The position numbers were made by a program, and so were the translations under genes. Shown piece after piece: positions 1 to 9,056 of a stretch of DNA of 64,000 bases. The notes below the pieces were generated by a model. It searched no databases, had not been told where the DNA came from, and was given only the letters and a program-made list of their open reading frames with translations. The DNA lies in contig NZ_LMKQ01000002.1 in assembly GCF_001421565.1 (NCBI RefSeq), positions 507,414 through 571,413 on the forward strand. The letters run 5' to 3'. This stretch comes from Agromyces sp. Leaf222 (GTDB lineage Bacteria; Actinomycetota; Actinomycetes; Actinomycetales; Microbacteriaceae). The first letter of the stretch is position 1, and every line of letters starts with the position of its first letter.

Positions 1-240
1 GGCGATGGTGAGGGCGAGGATGTCCCGGCCGAGCTCGTCGGTGCCGAGCGGATGCCCGGGGCTCCCGGGCGGCATCAGGCTCGAGAGGATGTCCTGCGTC
101 GTGGCCTCCGGGAACAGGAGCGGACCGGAGACGACCGCGATGAGGGCGAGCCCGAGCACGGCGAAGGACGCCCAGATCGTGACGGGGACACGGTGGCGGG
201 AGCGGAAGGCGATGCCGACGGCGCCGATCGACGCGCTCAT
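1..240 (-). CDS. Peptide ABC transporter permease, DppC/OppC type (N-terminal part, cut by window edge)
   Basis: This is the first 80 residues of an inner-membrane permease of a peptide/nickel importer; the rest lies left of the window. A cytoplasmic start is followed by one hydrophobic segment (about residues 20-42) and then the HPLGTDELGRDIL motif (about 66-78), which is characteristic of DppC/OppC N-termini. Its ATG overlaps the stop of the upstream DppB-like gene as ATGA, so the two permeases are translationally coupled. It forms an operon with the permease and the binding lipoprotein to its right. Substrate is probably an oligopeptide, but nickel or a glycoside cannot be excluded. Confidence 0.9.
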   Translation of the reverse strand, partial: MSASIGAVGIAFRSRHRVPVTIWASFAVLGLALIAVVSGPLLFPEATTQDILSSLMPPGSPGHPLGTDELGRDILALTIA

Positions 241-1232
241 GCGGTCGCCCCTTTCGCCCGCACGCGCGGGTCGAGCAGCAGGTAGGCCAGGTCGGCGAGC
301 AGCGCGATGACGGCGATCGCGGCCGCGACGAGCAGTGTCAGCGCCTGCACGACGGCGAGGTCCTTGAAGAGCACGGAGTCCTGCAGCAGGGTGCCGAGGC
401 CGGGCAGCGCGTACGTCGTCTCGGCGAGCACGGTGCCGCCGACGAGGAAGGTGAGCACGAGGCTCGCGCCGGTCACGATCGGGATGGCCGCGTTGCGGAG
501 CGCGATCGTGCGAACGCGGCGCTCCGGGATGCCCCTCGCCCGCGCCGAGGTCACGTAGTCGGCGTCGAGTTCGCGCAGCATGGCGGTGCGGGTGAGCTTC
601 AGGATGATCGCGCCGAGGCCGAGCGCCAGGGTCACCGCCGGCAGCACGAGGTGGTGGAGGGTGTCGAGCGGGCCGCGCCCGGCGCCGTAGACCGGGAAGA
701 TCGGAAGGTAGTACGCGAACACGTACAGCAGCAGGAGGCCGACGGCGAACGTCGGGGCGGAGAGGCCGACGACGCCGAGCGCCGATGCCGTGCGGTCGAC
801 CCAGCCGCCCGCGTGCACGGCGCTGCGCATGCCGAGGGGGATCGCGACGGCGAGCGCGATCGCGAAGGCGAGCCCGCAGAGCGCGAGGGTGAGGCCGAGG
901 CGCGATCCGATCGCATCGGCCACGGAGGTCTGCAGGCGGATGGATTCCCCGAGGTCTCCCGTCAGCACGCCGCCCAGCCAACGGAAGTACTGCACCGGCA
1001 GTGGATCGTCGAGGTGGTACTGCGCCCGGATCGCGGCGACCGCCTCGGGCGAGACCGGCCGGTTTCCGAGCAACGTCTTGACGAGGTCGCCCGGGGCGAG
1101 GTGCACCATCGAGAAGACCACGATCGACAACACGAAGAGGATGGTGAGCGTGCCGAGCACGCGCACCGCGAGCATGCGGCCCATGGGCCGCGCTCGCGAT
1201 GCGCGCACTCGGTTCGGGGAATCGTTCGTCAC
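237..1232 (-). CDS. Peptide ABC transporter permease, DppB/OppB type
   Basis: A 331-residue integral membrane permease of the binding-protein-dependent transport family. The first hydrophobic segment is at about residues 21-42, the PGD motif typical of DppB N-termini follows, and the EAA-type loop is recognisable around ARARGIPERRV. The C-terminus (YLLLDPRVR) is also typical of DppB. I chose the GTG at 1230-1232 because it overlaps the stop of the lipoprotein gene as GTGA; an in-frame ATG at 1184 is possible but leaves a gap. It pairs with the DppC-like permease downstream to form the channel. Confidence 0.9.
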   Translation of the reverse strand: MTNDSPNRVRASRARPMGRMLAVRVLGTLTILFVLSIVVFSMVHLAPGDLVKTLLGNRPVSPEAVAAIRAQYHLDDPLPVQYFRWLGGVLTGDLGESIRLQTSVADAIGSRLGLTLALCGLAFAIALAVAIPLGMRSAVHAGGWVDRTASALGVVGLSAPTFAVGLLLLYVFAYYLPIFPVYGAGRGPLDTLHHLVLPAVTLALGLGAIILKLTRTAMLRELDADYVTSARARGIPERRVRTIALRNAAIPIVTGASLVLTFLVGGTVLAETTYALPGLGTLLQDSVLFKDLAVVQALTLLVAAAIAVIALLADLAYLLLDPRVRAKGATA

Positions 1233-2830
1233 TGCTCGGCGCGATAGAGCTGGGTCGGCCAGGCGGAGATGAACGCGAAGGAGCTGTAGTCGCGGATGCC
1301 GAGGTCCTTGGCGAAGGCGGTGGCCGACTGGCCCCACCACAGCGGCACGTTCACGGCGTCCTCGGCTTGCAGGGTCTCGGCCTGGATGAGCAGGTCGATG
1401 CGGGCCGCCGGGTCGGACTCGGCGCCCGCCTGGGCGATGAGGTCGTCGATCTCGGGGTTGGAGTAGGCCGCCGGGTTTCCCGCGCCGAGGAGGTAGCTCG
1501 GCACCTCGGCCGGGTCTCCGAGCGTCGAGAAGTACCACATGAGGCCGACGCCGTAGCTGGACGAGGCGTCGAGGCTCGCGAGCCATTCCTCGATCGGCAC
1601 CTCGCGCACGTTCAGGGTGATGCCGATCTTCGAGAGGTTCTCGGCGAGCGACTGCGCGGCGCTGCCGAGCTGCGGCCCGGTTGAGGGCGTGAGGATCTCG
1701 GTCTCGAACCCGTCGGGGTGGTCGGATGCGGCGAGGGCCGCCTTCGCGGCGTCGAGGTCGAAGCCCCATTGCGGGATGCCGGAGAGCCGCTCGCGGGCCT
1801 CCTCAGCGGAGTACGCCTTGCCGAGCGACTCGGGCGTCATCATGGCCGTTGCCGCCTCACCGTGGCCGCGGAGCAGCTTCTCGACGACCGCTTCGCGGTC
1901 GATCGAGTGGGCGAACGCCTCGCGCACCTTCGGGTCGTCGAAGGGTGCGAGCCCGGTGTTGAAGTACAGGCCGACGTAGGAGAGATCGTTGACGTACTCG
2001 ACCCGCATGGTGTCGAGCTGCTCCCACTGCGTGGACTGCGCGAGGGGCACGTTGAACGCGACGTCGACATCGCCCGACTGCGCGGCGAGCAGCCTGGTCG
2101 ATTCGTCGGGGATGAACTCGACCTGGATGCTCTTCACCTTGGGCGTCTCGCCCCACCAGGTGTCGACGCGTTCGAGGGTCACGTGCGAGTCGGGCACGAA
2201 CTCGGTGACCTGGTAGGGCCCGGAGCCGAGCAGCAGCGACGAGGCGGTGCCGATCTTGCCGTCGTGCTCCTCCCAGAACGCCTGCGAGGTGATGAACGCG
2301 GCGCCGCCGGTGGACATGTTCGCCGCGAATGCGGCGTCGGGTGCGGTGAGGGTGACGGTGACCTCGTGCTCCCCGGTCTTCTCGATGGTGTCGACGCCGC
2401 CGAGGTAGTACGCCAGCCCGGGAGAGGCCGTCTCGTCGCGCGCCTGCTCGAGGCTGAACACGACGTCGTCGGCGGTCACGGGCGTGCCGTCCTGGAACTT
2501 CGCGTCGTCCCGCAGTTCGTAGACGTACGTGACGTCGTCGGTCTGCTCCCAGGATTCGGCGAGTCCGGGCTGGATCTTGCCCTCGGCGTCGATGGAGACG
2601 AGGCCCTCCTGCGCGATGGAGGCGATGTAGTAGTTGAGGATGCCGGCCTCCTGTCCGATGTACAGGCTCGAGAGCGAACCGGGCAGGGCGACGGTGATCT
2701 CGGCGATCTCCTCGCCGGTGTCGGCGCCGACCGAGGTGTCGGGTGCGCCCGCCGCGCATGCGGCGAGCAGCAGCACACCTGCGGCCGCCGCGCTCGCCCG
2801 CGCGGTGCGGGTCAGCGTTGTACTGGACAT
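1229..2830 (-). CDS. Peptide ABC transporter substrate-binding lipoprotein (SBP family 5)
   Basis: A 533-residue extracytoplasmic solute-binding protein of the DppA/OppA family. The N-terminus has a lipoprotein signal peptide with lipobox LAAC and lipidated Cys25. The body carries SBP_bac_5 features such as YELRDDAKFQDGTPVTADDV (about 90-115) and the HSIDREAVVEKLL segment. The start is set by a GAGGAGGC ribosome site just upstream of the ATG at 2830. The same frame is open upstream, through the whole LysR gene, without a stop, which is unusual (see findings). It is the first gene of the permease operon and presumably delivers peptides to the two permeases. Confidence 0.88.
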   Translation of the reverse strand: MSSTTLTRTARASAAAAGVLLLAACAAGAPDTSVGADTGEEIAEITVALPGSLSSLYIGQEAGILNYYIASIAQEGLVSIDAEGKIQPGLAESWEQTDDVTYVYELRDDAKFQDGTPVTADDVVFSLEQARDETASPGLAYYLGGVDTIEKTGEHEVTVTLTAPDAAFAANMSTGGAAFITSQAFWEEHDGKIGTASSLLLGSGPYQVTEFVPDSHVTLERVDTWWGETPKVKSIQVEFIPDESTRLLAAQSGDVDVAFNVPLAQSTQWEQLDTMRVEYVNDLSYVGLYFNTGLAPFDDPKVREAFAHSIDREAVVEKLLRGHGEAATAMMTPESLGKAYSAEEARERLSGIPQWGFDLDAAKAALAASDHPDGFETEILTPSTGPQLGSAAQSLAENLSKIGITLNVREVPIEEWLASLDASSSYGVGLMWYFSTLGDPAEVPSYLLGAGNPAAYSNPEIDDLIAQAGAESDPAARIDLLIQAETLQAEDAVNVPLWWGQSATAFAKDLGIRDYSSFAFISAWPTQLYRAEQ

Positions 2831-3889
2831 GGGGGATGCCTCCTCTGTGGATGGGGTGTACCGGATCGTGGATCCGGGAGTCAGGACGAACCGCGCGCGG
2901 TGCCCGTGGCTGCGTCGGCGGGCCTCGTCGACGGCGTCGACGCCGGTCGTCGGCGGCCGATGGGCGGTGAGCGCACGCAGCGCGGCGGCGACGGCGGGGA
3001 TCCCGGCGGCCTCGACGAGCGTGGTCGCGATCGTGCTGCGGCTCATCGCGGGTGACAGGCCGGCCGCACGGACGCCGCCGGGCTGCGGGACGGCGGCGAA
3101 TGCGCTCTCGGCGACGAAGGTCGCACCGAACCCGCTCATGACGAGGGCGATGGCGGCGTCGGCTCGCGATACGGCGAGGTCGGCCCGGTTCGCGTCGCGG
3201 CCGATGCGGGCGGCGACGGCGTCGGCGCAGGTGCCGGCCCCGCGGATCCACGGGAGGTCGGCGAGCGACCCGGGCGCGATGCGGGGCGAGGGCTCCACGT
3301 CGGATGGGCCGAGGATCGCGAGCACCTCCTCGCTGAAGAGGAACGTGGTGCGCAGTCCGTCGCGACGGGCCTTCGCGATGCTCGGCACCGGGGAGGCGAG
3401 TCGCGTGGTGACGGCGATGTCTGCCCGACCGTCGCGGACCATGTCGAGGGCCGCAGCGTCTTCGGCCTCGATGAGCGAGACCTCGACGCCGGGCGTGGAG
3501 GCCGCGAGCGTGCGGAGGGCGGGGGCGACGGTCGAGGCGATCGCCTCCGCGTCGGCGACGATGCGCACCGCGCCCGCGCGACGGCCGAGCATGCGCGCGA
3601 GGTCGGAGGCGGCCGCCGTGAGGCTCGCGTCGATGCGCGGCGCGTGCTCCGCGAGCAGCGCGCCGACGGGCGTGAGCCTGGCCGATCTCGCGGTGCGGGC
3701 GACGAGCGAGGCGCCGAGTCTCGACTCGAGGCGCTGCACGTGCTGGGTGATGGTGGGCTGCGTGTACCCGAGCATCCGGGCCGCGGCGCTGATGGAGCCG
3801 GTGCGGTCGATGGCCACGAGGATTCGCAGCGAATGCAGGTCGAGTGCGCGGGTCAGGGAATCGACTGCGGCGAATTCGACTTCATCCAT
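2831..3889 (-). CDS. LysR family transcriptional regulator (no stop codon before the next gene)
   Basis: The first 65 or so residues are a LysR winged helix-turn-helix (SISAAARMLGYTQPTITQHVQRLESRLG), followed by a LysR substrate-binding domain to about residue 310 (DMVRDGRADIAV, then a second half ending ALRALTAHRP). A normal LysR protein would end near there. Instead the frame stays open for about 40 more residues of 5' leader-like sequence and runs in phase into the binding lipoprotein, whose ATG is codon 354. The coordinates given stop just before that ATG. Possible explanations are a lost stop codon, a sequencing error, or a real fusion. It probably regulates the adjacent peptide importer. 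Confidence 0.75.
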
Positions 3890-3891
3890 AG

Positions 3892-3911
3892 GGAGATGCT
3901 ATAGATTCTCC
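3892..3911. promoter_or_regulatory. Imperfect palindrome between divergent LysR and DUF1684 genes (candidate operator)
   Basis: GGAGATGCTATAGATTCTCC is a 20-base inverted repeat with outer arms GGAGA/TCTCC and the self-complementary centre CTATAG. It starts three bases upstream of the LysR ATG, in an AT-rich gap of 73 bases between the two divergent starts. LysR regulators often bind dyads here for autoregulation, but its position over the regulator's own ribosome-binding region makes this only a guess. Confidence 0.35.
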
Positions 3912-3962
3912 GATTTCCATCAAGTAACAATATGTCAACAAGATCACGACGGAGGAGCCGGA

Positions 3963-4724
3963 ATGACCGGAGCAGCTGGTGCGACCACGAACCACGACGC
4001 CTGGAACGACGCACGCGACCACGCCGTGTGGTCGGGCTTCGGGCTCGCGACCCTCGCCGCCACGAACTGGCTCGGCGCCGAGCCCGGCGAAGTCGACGGG
4101 CTGCCGGGTCGCTGGCATGCCGAAGGCGGCCGCGTCATCGGCACGGACATCTCGGGCGAGGGCCGTGTCGTTCTGGCCCCTGACGAGGAGTTCGGACTCG
4201 AGGGCGTGCTGCTGCGCGGATTCGAACGCGACGGGTCGCTCGCGCTCCGCGTCTACGACCGGGCGGCGCCCGCGCGACGCGGGATCTCCGGGATCGAGCG
4301 CCATCCGTACGATCCGAGTCTCAGGGTGGTCGGGCGGTTCGAGGCAGACGGTGGGCTCAGGTCCGAGACGGTCTCGGTCGACGACCATCGCGCCGACGCC
4401 GAGTTCGCCGGCCGCGTGCACCTCGAGCTCGACGGGAGGCCCCTCGCGCTCGACGTGGCCCGCACCGACGACACCCGCGCCGCCGACGGCCGCATCGAGG
4501 AGGGGCTCTTCGCCGCGTTCAGCGACGGCACCGGCCGTCAGGAGGGCTACCCGTTCCGATTCCTCCGAATGCCGGCGCCGGCCGCCGACGCAACCCTCGT
4601 CGTCGACCTGAACCGCGCGTACCTGCCGCCCTGCGCGTTCTCGGACCACTACGTGTGCGTGCTTCCGACCCCGCAGAACCGGTGGACGATCGACGTGCGC
4701 GGGGGCGAACGCGCCGTGCGCTGA
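3963..4724 (+). CDS. DUF1684 family protein
   Basis: A 253-residue soluble protein without signal peptide or membrane segment. The N-terminal half is charged and Trp-rich; the C-terminal half carries the pattern typical of DUF1684 proteins: GRFEADG, a long beta-rich stretch, then YPFRFLRMPAP, DLNRAYLPPCAFSDHYVC and CVLPTPQNRW. These proteins are widespread in actinobacteria and have no established biochemical function. The ATG at 3963 is preceded by GGAGGA at a good distance. It is divergent from the LysR gene and probably monocistronic. Confidence 0.8.
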   Translation: MTGAAGATTNHDAWNDARDHAVWSGFGLATLAATNWLGAEPGEVDGLPGRWHAEGGRVIGTDISGEGRVVLAPDEEFGLEGVLLRGFERDGSLALRVYDRAAPARRGISGIERHPYDPSLRVVGRFEADGGLRSETVSVDDHRADAEFAGRVHLELDGRPLALDVARTDDTRAADGRIEEGLFAAFSDGTGRQEGYPFRFLRMPAPAADATLVVDLNRAYLPPCAFSDHYVCVLPTPQNRWTIDVRGGERAVR

Positions 4725-4826
4725 GTCGCCGGCCTCTCGTGCGGGTGCACGCCGAGACGGCGGGCTCGCGACGACGACGCGTCGCGGCATCCGGATTCCC
4801 AGCAGAACCACGTATCCTGAACCCCT

Positions 4827-5027
4827 ATGGACGATTTCTGGGCGAATGCGATCTGGTCGCTCGCGCCGACCGTGCTCATCGGACTCATCTTCTGGTTCGT
4901 GATGCGCGCGATCCTGCGCGCCGACCGCACCGAGCGTGCGGCGTACGCCCAGATCGAGGCCGAGGAGCGCGCGAAGCTCGGCCTACCGCGCCGGCCCGAT
5001 CGCGGCACCGAGCGCCCCGCCGACTGA
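4827..5027 (+). CDS. Small single-pass membrane protein upstream of cls
   Basis: A 66-residue protein with one membrane-spanning segment (about residues 8-28, rich in W, F, I and V) followed by a charged cytoplasmic tail (RADRTERAAYAQIEAEERAKL) that may form a short helix. Its stop lies four bases before the cardiolipin synthase start, so both are probably translated from one message. The function is unknown; the context suggests a link to membrane phospholipid synthesis. Confidence 0.7.
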   Translation: MDDFWANAIWSLAPTVLIGLIFWFVMRAILRADRTERAAYAQIEAEERAKLGLPRRPDRGTERPAD

Positions 5028-5031
5028 CTCC

Positions 5032-6507
5032 ATGAGCTCGGAGGAGACCGCGACGGTCACGGCTATCGTGACCTTCACGCTGCTCGCGATCGATCTCGTG
5101 ATCCGCGTGATCGCGATCATCGTGGTTCCCCGCAACCGCCGTCCGACCGCGGGCATGGCGTGGCTGCTCGCCATCTTCTTCATCCCGTACCTCGGGGTGC
5201 TCTTCTTCCTGCTCATCGGCAATCCGAAGCTGCCGAAGCGCCGCCGTGAAAAGCAGGCCGAGGTCGACGAGTTCATCCGCGAGTCGACGCACGGCGTCGA
5301 GCGGGTCAGCGACTCCAGCGGATGGCCGGCCTGGTTCGAGGGCGTGGTGCACCTGAACCGCAACCTCGGGTCGATGCCGCTCATCGGCTCGAACAGCGCG
5401 AGCCTGATCGGCGGCTACCAGGATTCGCTCGACGCGATGACCGCCGCCGTGGCCGGGGCGAAGCGGTACGTGCACGTCGAGTTCTACATCCTCGCGCTCG
5501 ACAAGACGACCGAGCCGTTCTTCGCGGCGCTCGGCGACGCGGTCGAGCGGGGCGTGCAGGTGCGCGTGTTGCTCGACCACATCGCCTCGCTGCGGTCCAA
5601 GGGATACCGCCGCACGCTGCGACGCCTCGACGACATCGGCGCGTCGTGGCAGCTCATGCTCCCGGTGCAGCCGTTCAAGGGGCGGTACCAGCGGCCGGAC
5701 CTGCGCAACCACCGCAAGATCCTCGTCGTCGACGGCGAGGTCGCGTTCATGGGCTCGCAGAACCTCATCGACCGCAGCTACAACAAGCGGGGCAACATCC
5801 GTCGCGGGCTCAAGTGGAAGGAGCTCGTGACGCGCCTCGAGGGGCCGATCGTCTCGGGTCTCGACGCGATCTTCCGCACCGACTGGTACCTCGAGACGGG
5901 CGAGGAGCTCACTCGCGACATCCCAGACGCGTTCGACCAGCCGAGCGAGGCGCAGGACCTCGACTGCCAGGTCGTGCCGAGCGGGCCCGGGTTCCCGAAC
6001 CAGAACAATCTGAAGCTGTTCCTCGCGCTGCTCTACGCGGCCAAGCAGAAGCTCATCATCACGAGCCCGTACTTCGTGCCCGACGAGGCCATGCTCTACG
6101 CGATCAGCGGCGCGACGCAGCGGGGCGTGCACGTCGAGTTGTTCGTCTCCGAGATCGGCGACCAGGCGCTCGTCTACCACGCGCAGCGTTCGTACTACGA
6201 GGCGCTGCTGCGCGCCGGCGTGAAGATCTACATGTACAAGGCGCCGTACATCCTGCACGCCAAGCACTTCACGATCGACGAGGATGTCGCGGTCATCGGC
6301 TCGAGCAACATGGACATCCGCTCGTTCGAGCTGAACATGGAGGTCTCGCTGCTGGTGCGGGGCCGCTCGTTCGTGCAGGAGATGCGGGCCGTCGAAGACG
6401 GCTACCGCGCCGACAGCCGCGAGCTCACGCTCGACGAGTGGATGCGCCAGCCGATCCGCTCGACGGTGCTCGACAACCTCGCACGGCTCACCTCGGCGCT
6501 GCAGTAG
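5032..6507 (+). CDS. cls: Cardiolipin synthase, phospholipase D family
   Basis: A 491-residue membrane enzyme that condenses phosphatidylglycerol-type lipids into cardiolipin. Two N-terminal transmembrane segments (about residues 10-32 and 41-62, PLDc_N type) precede two phospholipase D domains. The catalytic HKD motifs are intact: H227-x-K229-x4-D234 followed by GSQN, and H409-x-K411-x4-D416 followed by GSSNMDIRS. Length and order match bacterial Cls. The ATG at 5032 was chosen because it follows the small membrane protein closely and gives the normal N-terminus. Confidence 0.95.
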   Translation: MSSEETATVTAIVTFTLLAIDLVIRVIAIIVVPRNRRPTAGMAWLLAIFFIPYLGVLFFLLIGNPKLPKRRREKQAEVDEFIRESTHGVERVSDSSGWPAWFEGVVHLNRNLGSMPLIGSNSASLIGGYQDSLDAMTAAVAGAKRYVHVEFYILALDKTTEPFFAALGDAVERGVQVRVLLDHIASLRSKGYRRTLRRLDDIGASWQLMLPVQPFKGRYQRPDLRNHRKILVVDGEVAFMGSQNLIDRSYNKRGNIRRGLKWKELVTRLEGPIVSGLDAIFRTDWYLETGEELTRDIPDAFDQPSEAQDLDCQVVPSGPGFPNQNNLKLFLALLYAAKQKLIITSPYFVPDEAMLYAISGATQRGVHVELFVSEIGDQALVYHAQRSYYEALLRAGVKIYMYKAPYILHAKHFTIDEDVAVIGSSNMDIRSFELNMEVSLLVRGRSFVQEMRAVEDGYRADSRELTLDEWMRQPIRSTVLDNLARLTSALQ

Positions 6508-6601
6508 CGGGCCTCGTCGCGGCGGTCGCGGCCGTCGCTGCGACGCGGTCCGCCGCGCCGTGGTGCAGAGCGGTGCGGATGCCGCGGGCGGGCGCCCTTC
6601 G

Positions 6602-7657
6602 TCAGGCGCGCGGCTTGAGGCGCACCGTCGGCAGTTCGGGCGCCGGGAGCGGGGCGCCGTCGAAGCCGTCGACCGTGCCGAAGCGGCCGTCGGCGTCGCC
6701 GCGCGCGATGACGTCGGCCTGCCAGGTGCGCCGGAACTCCGCGACCTCCTCGTGGGAGCGCCCGATGAAGTTCCACCACATCACGAGCTCCTCGCCGAAC
6801 GGCACGCCGCCGATGAGGATCACGCGGGCGGGCCCGTGCTCGCCTGCACGCAGCCGCACGCCCTCGTGACCGAGGCCGAGGTATCCGAGCTCGTTCGCAG
6901 CGAGCTGCGTCGTGTGGCCCGCGACGGCGAGCGGATCGGCGTCGGCCGGGCCGGTGTCGGACTCGCTCTCGAGCGCTGCGACCGTCGCGGTCACCGGGCC
7001 CCGGTCGACGAGCAGTCCGTGCTCGAACGCGGGGTCGAGCTCGATCCACGCCTCGCCGCCGGCCGGCAGCTCGACCTGCGCGCCGACGAGCGGCGTGAAG
7101 ACGGTGACGGACGTCTCGGCGTCGATGCCCGGGAGCGTTCCGGCGAACACGCGCACCACGGCGTCGTCGACCGAGACGGGCACGGTCTCGGAATGCTCGA
7201 AGAACGGCGCGACGGCGCGTGCGGCATCCGGAAGCGCGACCCAGAGCTGCACGCCGTGCAGTCGCGTGGTGTCGGGCGTCGAGACCTCGGAGTGGGCGAT
7301 GCCCCGCCCGGCGGTCATGAGGTTCACGGCACCGGGCCGCACGAACTCGGCGCTGCCGGTGCTGTCGTGGTGCTCGATCTCGCCCTCGAAGAGCCAGCTC
7401 ACCGTCTGCAGGCCCGTGTGCGGGTGCGGGGGCACGACCATGCCGCCGGATGCCGCGACCTCGTCGGGCCCGTAGTGGTCGGCGAAGCACCAGGCTCCGA
7501 TCGTCGTGCGTCCGCGCTGGGGCAGGGTGCGGCGGACGTTCATCGCGCGCGGCCCGCCGAGCGGCACGTCACGGGGCTGGAGCACCGTGATCTGGGCGGC
7601 GCTCGATGCCTCAGGAGGGCACACGAGCTCGACGGGATCGCGTTCGAGATTGCTCAT
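6602..7657 (-). CDS. Pirin family protein (bicupin)
   Basis: A 351-residue soluble protein. The N-terminal cupin has the pirin signature HPHTGLQTVSWLFEGEIEHHDS with the metal-ligand histidines, then AGRGIAHSE. A second, divergent cupin follows, with the pirin C-terminal motif (GGVPFGEELVMWWNFIGRS, about 285-305). Bacterial pirins bind Fe and some act as quercetin dioxygenases; the in vivo role here cannot be told. It is divergent from the lipoprotein gene with only 31 bases between starts. Confidence 0.9.
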   Translation of the reverse strand: MSNLERDPVELVCPPEASSAAQITVLQPRDVPLGGPRAMNVRRTLPQRGRTTIGAWCFADHYGPDEVAASGGMVVPPHPHTGLQTVSWLFEGEIEHHDSTGSAEFVRPGAVNLMTAGRGIAHSEVSTPDTTRLHGVQLWVALPDAARAVAPFFEHSETVPVSVDDAVVRVFAGTLPGIDAETSVTVFTPLVGAQVELPAGGEAWIELDPAFEHGLLVDRGPVTATVAALESESDTGPADADPLAVAGHTTQLAANELGYLGLGHEGVRLRAGEHGPARVILIGGVPFGEELVMWWNFIGRSHEEVAEFRRTWQADVIARGDADGRFGTVDGFDGAPLPAPELPTVRLKPRA

Positions 7658-7688
7658 GCCCGCATGCTAGACCCGATACCATTACGGC

Positions 7689-8159
7689 ATGCACTCCTCG
7701 CTCACCCTTCGTCGTGCAGGCCTCGCAACCGTGGCCGTGGCATCCGTGTTCCTGCTCTCCGCGTGCAACCCCAGCCCTCGTGCGATCGAGAGCTTCGCCG
7801 GGATGCCCGTGAGCGATCACGCAGGCGAAGAGGGCACCGGAGACGACGAGGGCGTCGCCGACGAGGAGACCGCGACCGAGGGCCTCTCGGCCCAGTGGCT
7901 CGGGCAGGGCGGCCAGCTCGCCGTCACGATCTCGGGCAGCTCGACCTGCCCGCCTGTCGGCACCAAGGTCAACGTCCTCGACCGCGCAGGCGAGGGCAAC
8001 CGCGTCTCGGTCGACGTCGCCGAGATCCCCGCCGACCAGGTCTGCACCATGGACTTCGTGCCGCACACCACCGTCTTCTGGAGCCCGGTGTTCGTCACCA
8101 CGACCGAGCCCCTCGTGGTCGAGGTCGGCGACCAGTCCGTGACCGTCCCGATCAAGTAG
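7689..8159 (+). CDS. Hypothetical lipoprotein
   Basis: A 156-residue predicted lipoprotein: a signal peptide with hydrophobic core at residues 11-23 and lipobox LSAC with Cys26. A Glu/Asp/Gly/Thr-rich linker (about 40-65) leads into a small domain with two cysteines (STCPPVGTKVNVL and DQVCTMDFVPHTT) that could form a disulfide. I do not recognise the family. The stop overlaps the convergent XRE gene by eight bases. Confidence 0.7.
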   Translation: MHSSLTLRRAGLATVAVASVFLLSACNPSPRAIESFAGMPVSDHAGEEGTGDDEGVADEETATEGLSAQWLGQGGQLAVTISGSSTCPPVGTKVNVLDRAGEGNRVSVDVAEIPADQVCTMDFVPHTTVFWSPVFVTTTEPLVVEVGDQSVTVPIK

Positions 8160-8394
8160 TCGCGCGCGGGCGGCGAACGAGCAGTTCGCCGATCTCGCAG
8201 TCGAGGGCTTCGCAGATCGCCTGAAGCGTCGAGAAGCGGATGGCGCGCGCCCGGTCGTTCTTCAGCACGCTGAGGTTGACGACGCTGACGCCGACGAGTT
8301 CGCTCAAACGGGCGAGCGTCATGCCCCTCGCCTCGAGCAGCACGTCGAGCCGGCAGTGCACGTCGGATGCCTCGTCGGGTTCGGCGGGCGGCAT
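8152..8394 (-). CDS. XRE-type helix-turn-helix regulator (YozG-like)
   Basis: An 80-residue DNA-binding protein consisting almost only of an XRE helix-turn-helix (MTLARLSELVGVSVVNLSVL, about residues 25-44, then STLQAICEALDCEIGELL). Small regulators of this kind, encoded directly after DUF2975 membrane proteins, are a recurrent pair (YozG/YoaS in Bacillus). Its start shares one base with the stop of the DUF2975 gene (TGATG), so the two are coupled. The tandem repeat at 9025-9056 in front of the pair is a plausible operator for it. Confidence 0.85.
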   Translation of the reverse strand: MPPAEPDEASDVHCRLDVLLEARGMTLARLSELVGVSVVNLSVLKNDRARAIRFSTLQAICEALDCEIGELLVRRPRATT

Positions 8395-9014
8395 CAGACG
8401 AGCCCCTCGGTGTCGCGGCGCATGCGGTCGCCGATCGAGAACACCACGGTGGCGAGGGCCGCGATGAATGCGATGAGCAGCAGCGGCACCAGGTCGACGG
8501 CCATGACGACGTTGTCGAACGAGCGTTCGCTGACCTGCGCGAACGCGCCGTTCGCGGCCATGTTCGCGAAGAACGGCACGGCGGCGTAGCCGAGGAGGCC
8601 GGTGAAGCCCGCGACGGTCACGAGTCGCGTGTTGCGCCGGCTGAAGACCCGACCCCGCATGACCGACCAGCTGAGCAGCACGAGGCAGGTGACGACCACG
8701 ACGACCGTGGTCGCGGCGACGACCTGCTCGATCACGAGCGAGGCGAGCGAGAGCGTCGGCAGCGACTCGGCCGTGATCGACGCCCGGTCGAGGACGACCG
8801 GGAGCGGGGCGCCGTCGGGTCCGATCGGCGCCTCGGCCACCGTGCCGGCGAATTCGGCGGGCACCTGCACGTCGCGGTTCGGCAGCACCTCGACGATGCG
8901 CTGCACCGCCGCGATCACCGCCCAGACGGCGATGACGGCGCCGGCACCGAGGAAGGCCCACATGCCCGCCAGGTCGCCGCGGCTCGGCCGGTACTGCTGG
9001 GTCGTGGTGGTCAT
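8394..9014 (-). CDS. DUF2975 family membrane protein
   Basis: A 206-residue protein with four predicted membrane segments (about residues 17-40, 100-125, 140-160 and 175-195) and an extracytoplasmic loop after the first. DUF2975 proteins are of unknown function and typically sit beside a small XRE regulator, as here. I chose the ATG at 9014, which has GGAG six bases upstream, over an ATG four codons earlier that would place that GGAG inside the gene. Transcription probably starts from the TTGACA/TACCGT promoter at 9056-9085. Confidence 0.82.
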   Translation of the reverse strand: MTTTTQQYRPSRGDLAGMWAFLGAGAVIAVWAVIAAVQRIVEVLPNRDVQVPAEFAGTVAEAPIGPDGAPLPVVLDRASITAESLPTLSLASLVIEQVVAATTVVVVVTCLVLLSWSVMRGRVFSRRNTRLVTVAGFTGLLGYAAVPFFANMAANGAFAQVSERSFDNVVMAVDLVPLLLIAFIAALATVVFSIGDRMRRDTEGLV

Positions 9015-9024
9015 GACACGCTCC

Positions 9025-9056
9025 ATAACGAATATCGATAATAACGAATATCGATA
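9025..9056. repeat. Two abutting 16-bp direct repeats in the DUF2975/XRE promoter (candidate operator)
   Basis: ATAACGAATATCGATA occurs twice head-to-tail with no gap (9025-9040 and 9041-9056). Each copy contains the self-complementary core ATCGAT. The array is a sharp AT-rich island and lies between the -10 hexamer and the start of the DUF2975 gene, where bound protein would block transcription. Confidence 0.65.

Noticed and set aside
237..1769. Longer version of the DppB-like permease starting inside the lipoprotein gene
   Set aside because: The extra 179 residues are Arg-rich, out-of-frame sequence of the lipoprotein; the GTG at 1232 with GTGA overlap is the sensible start.
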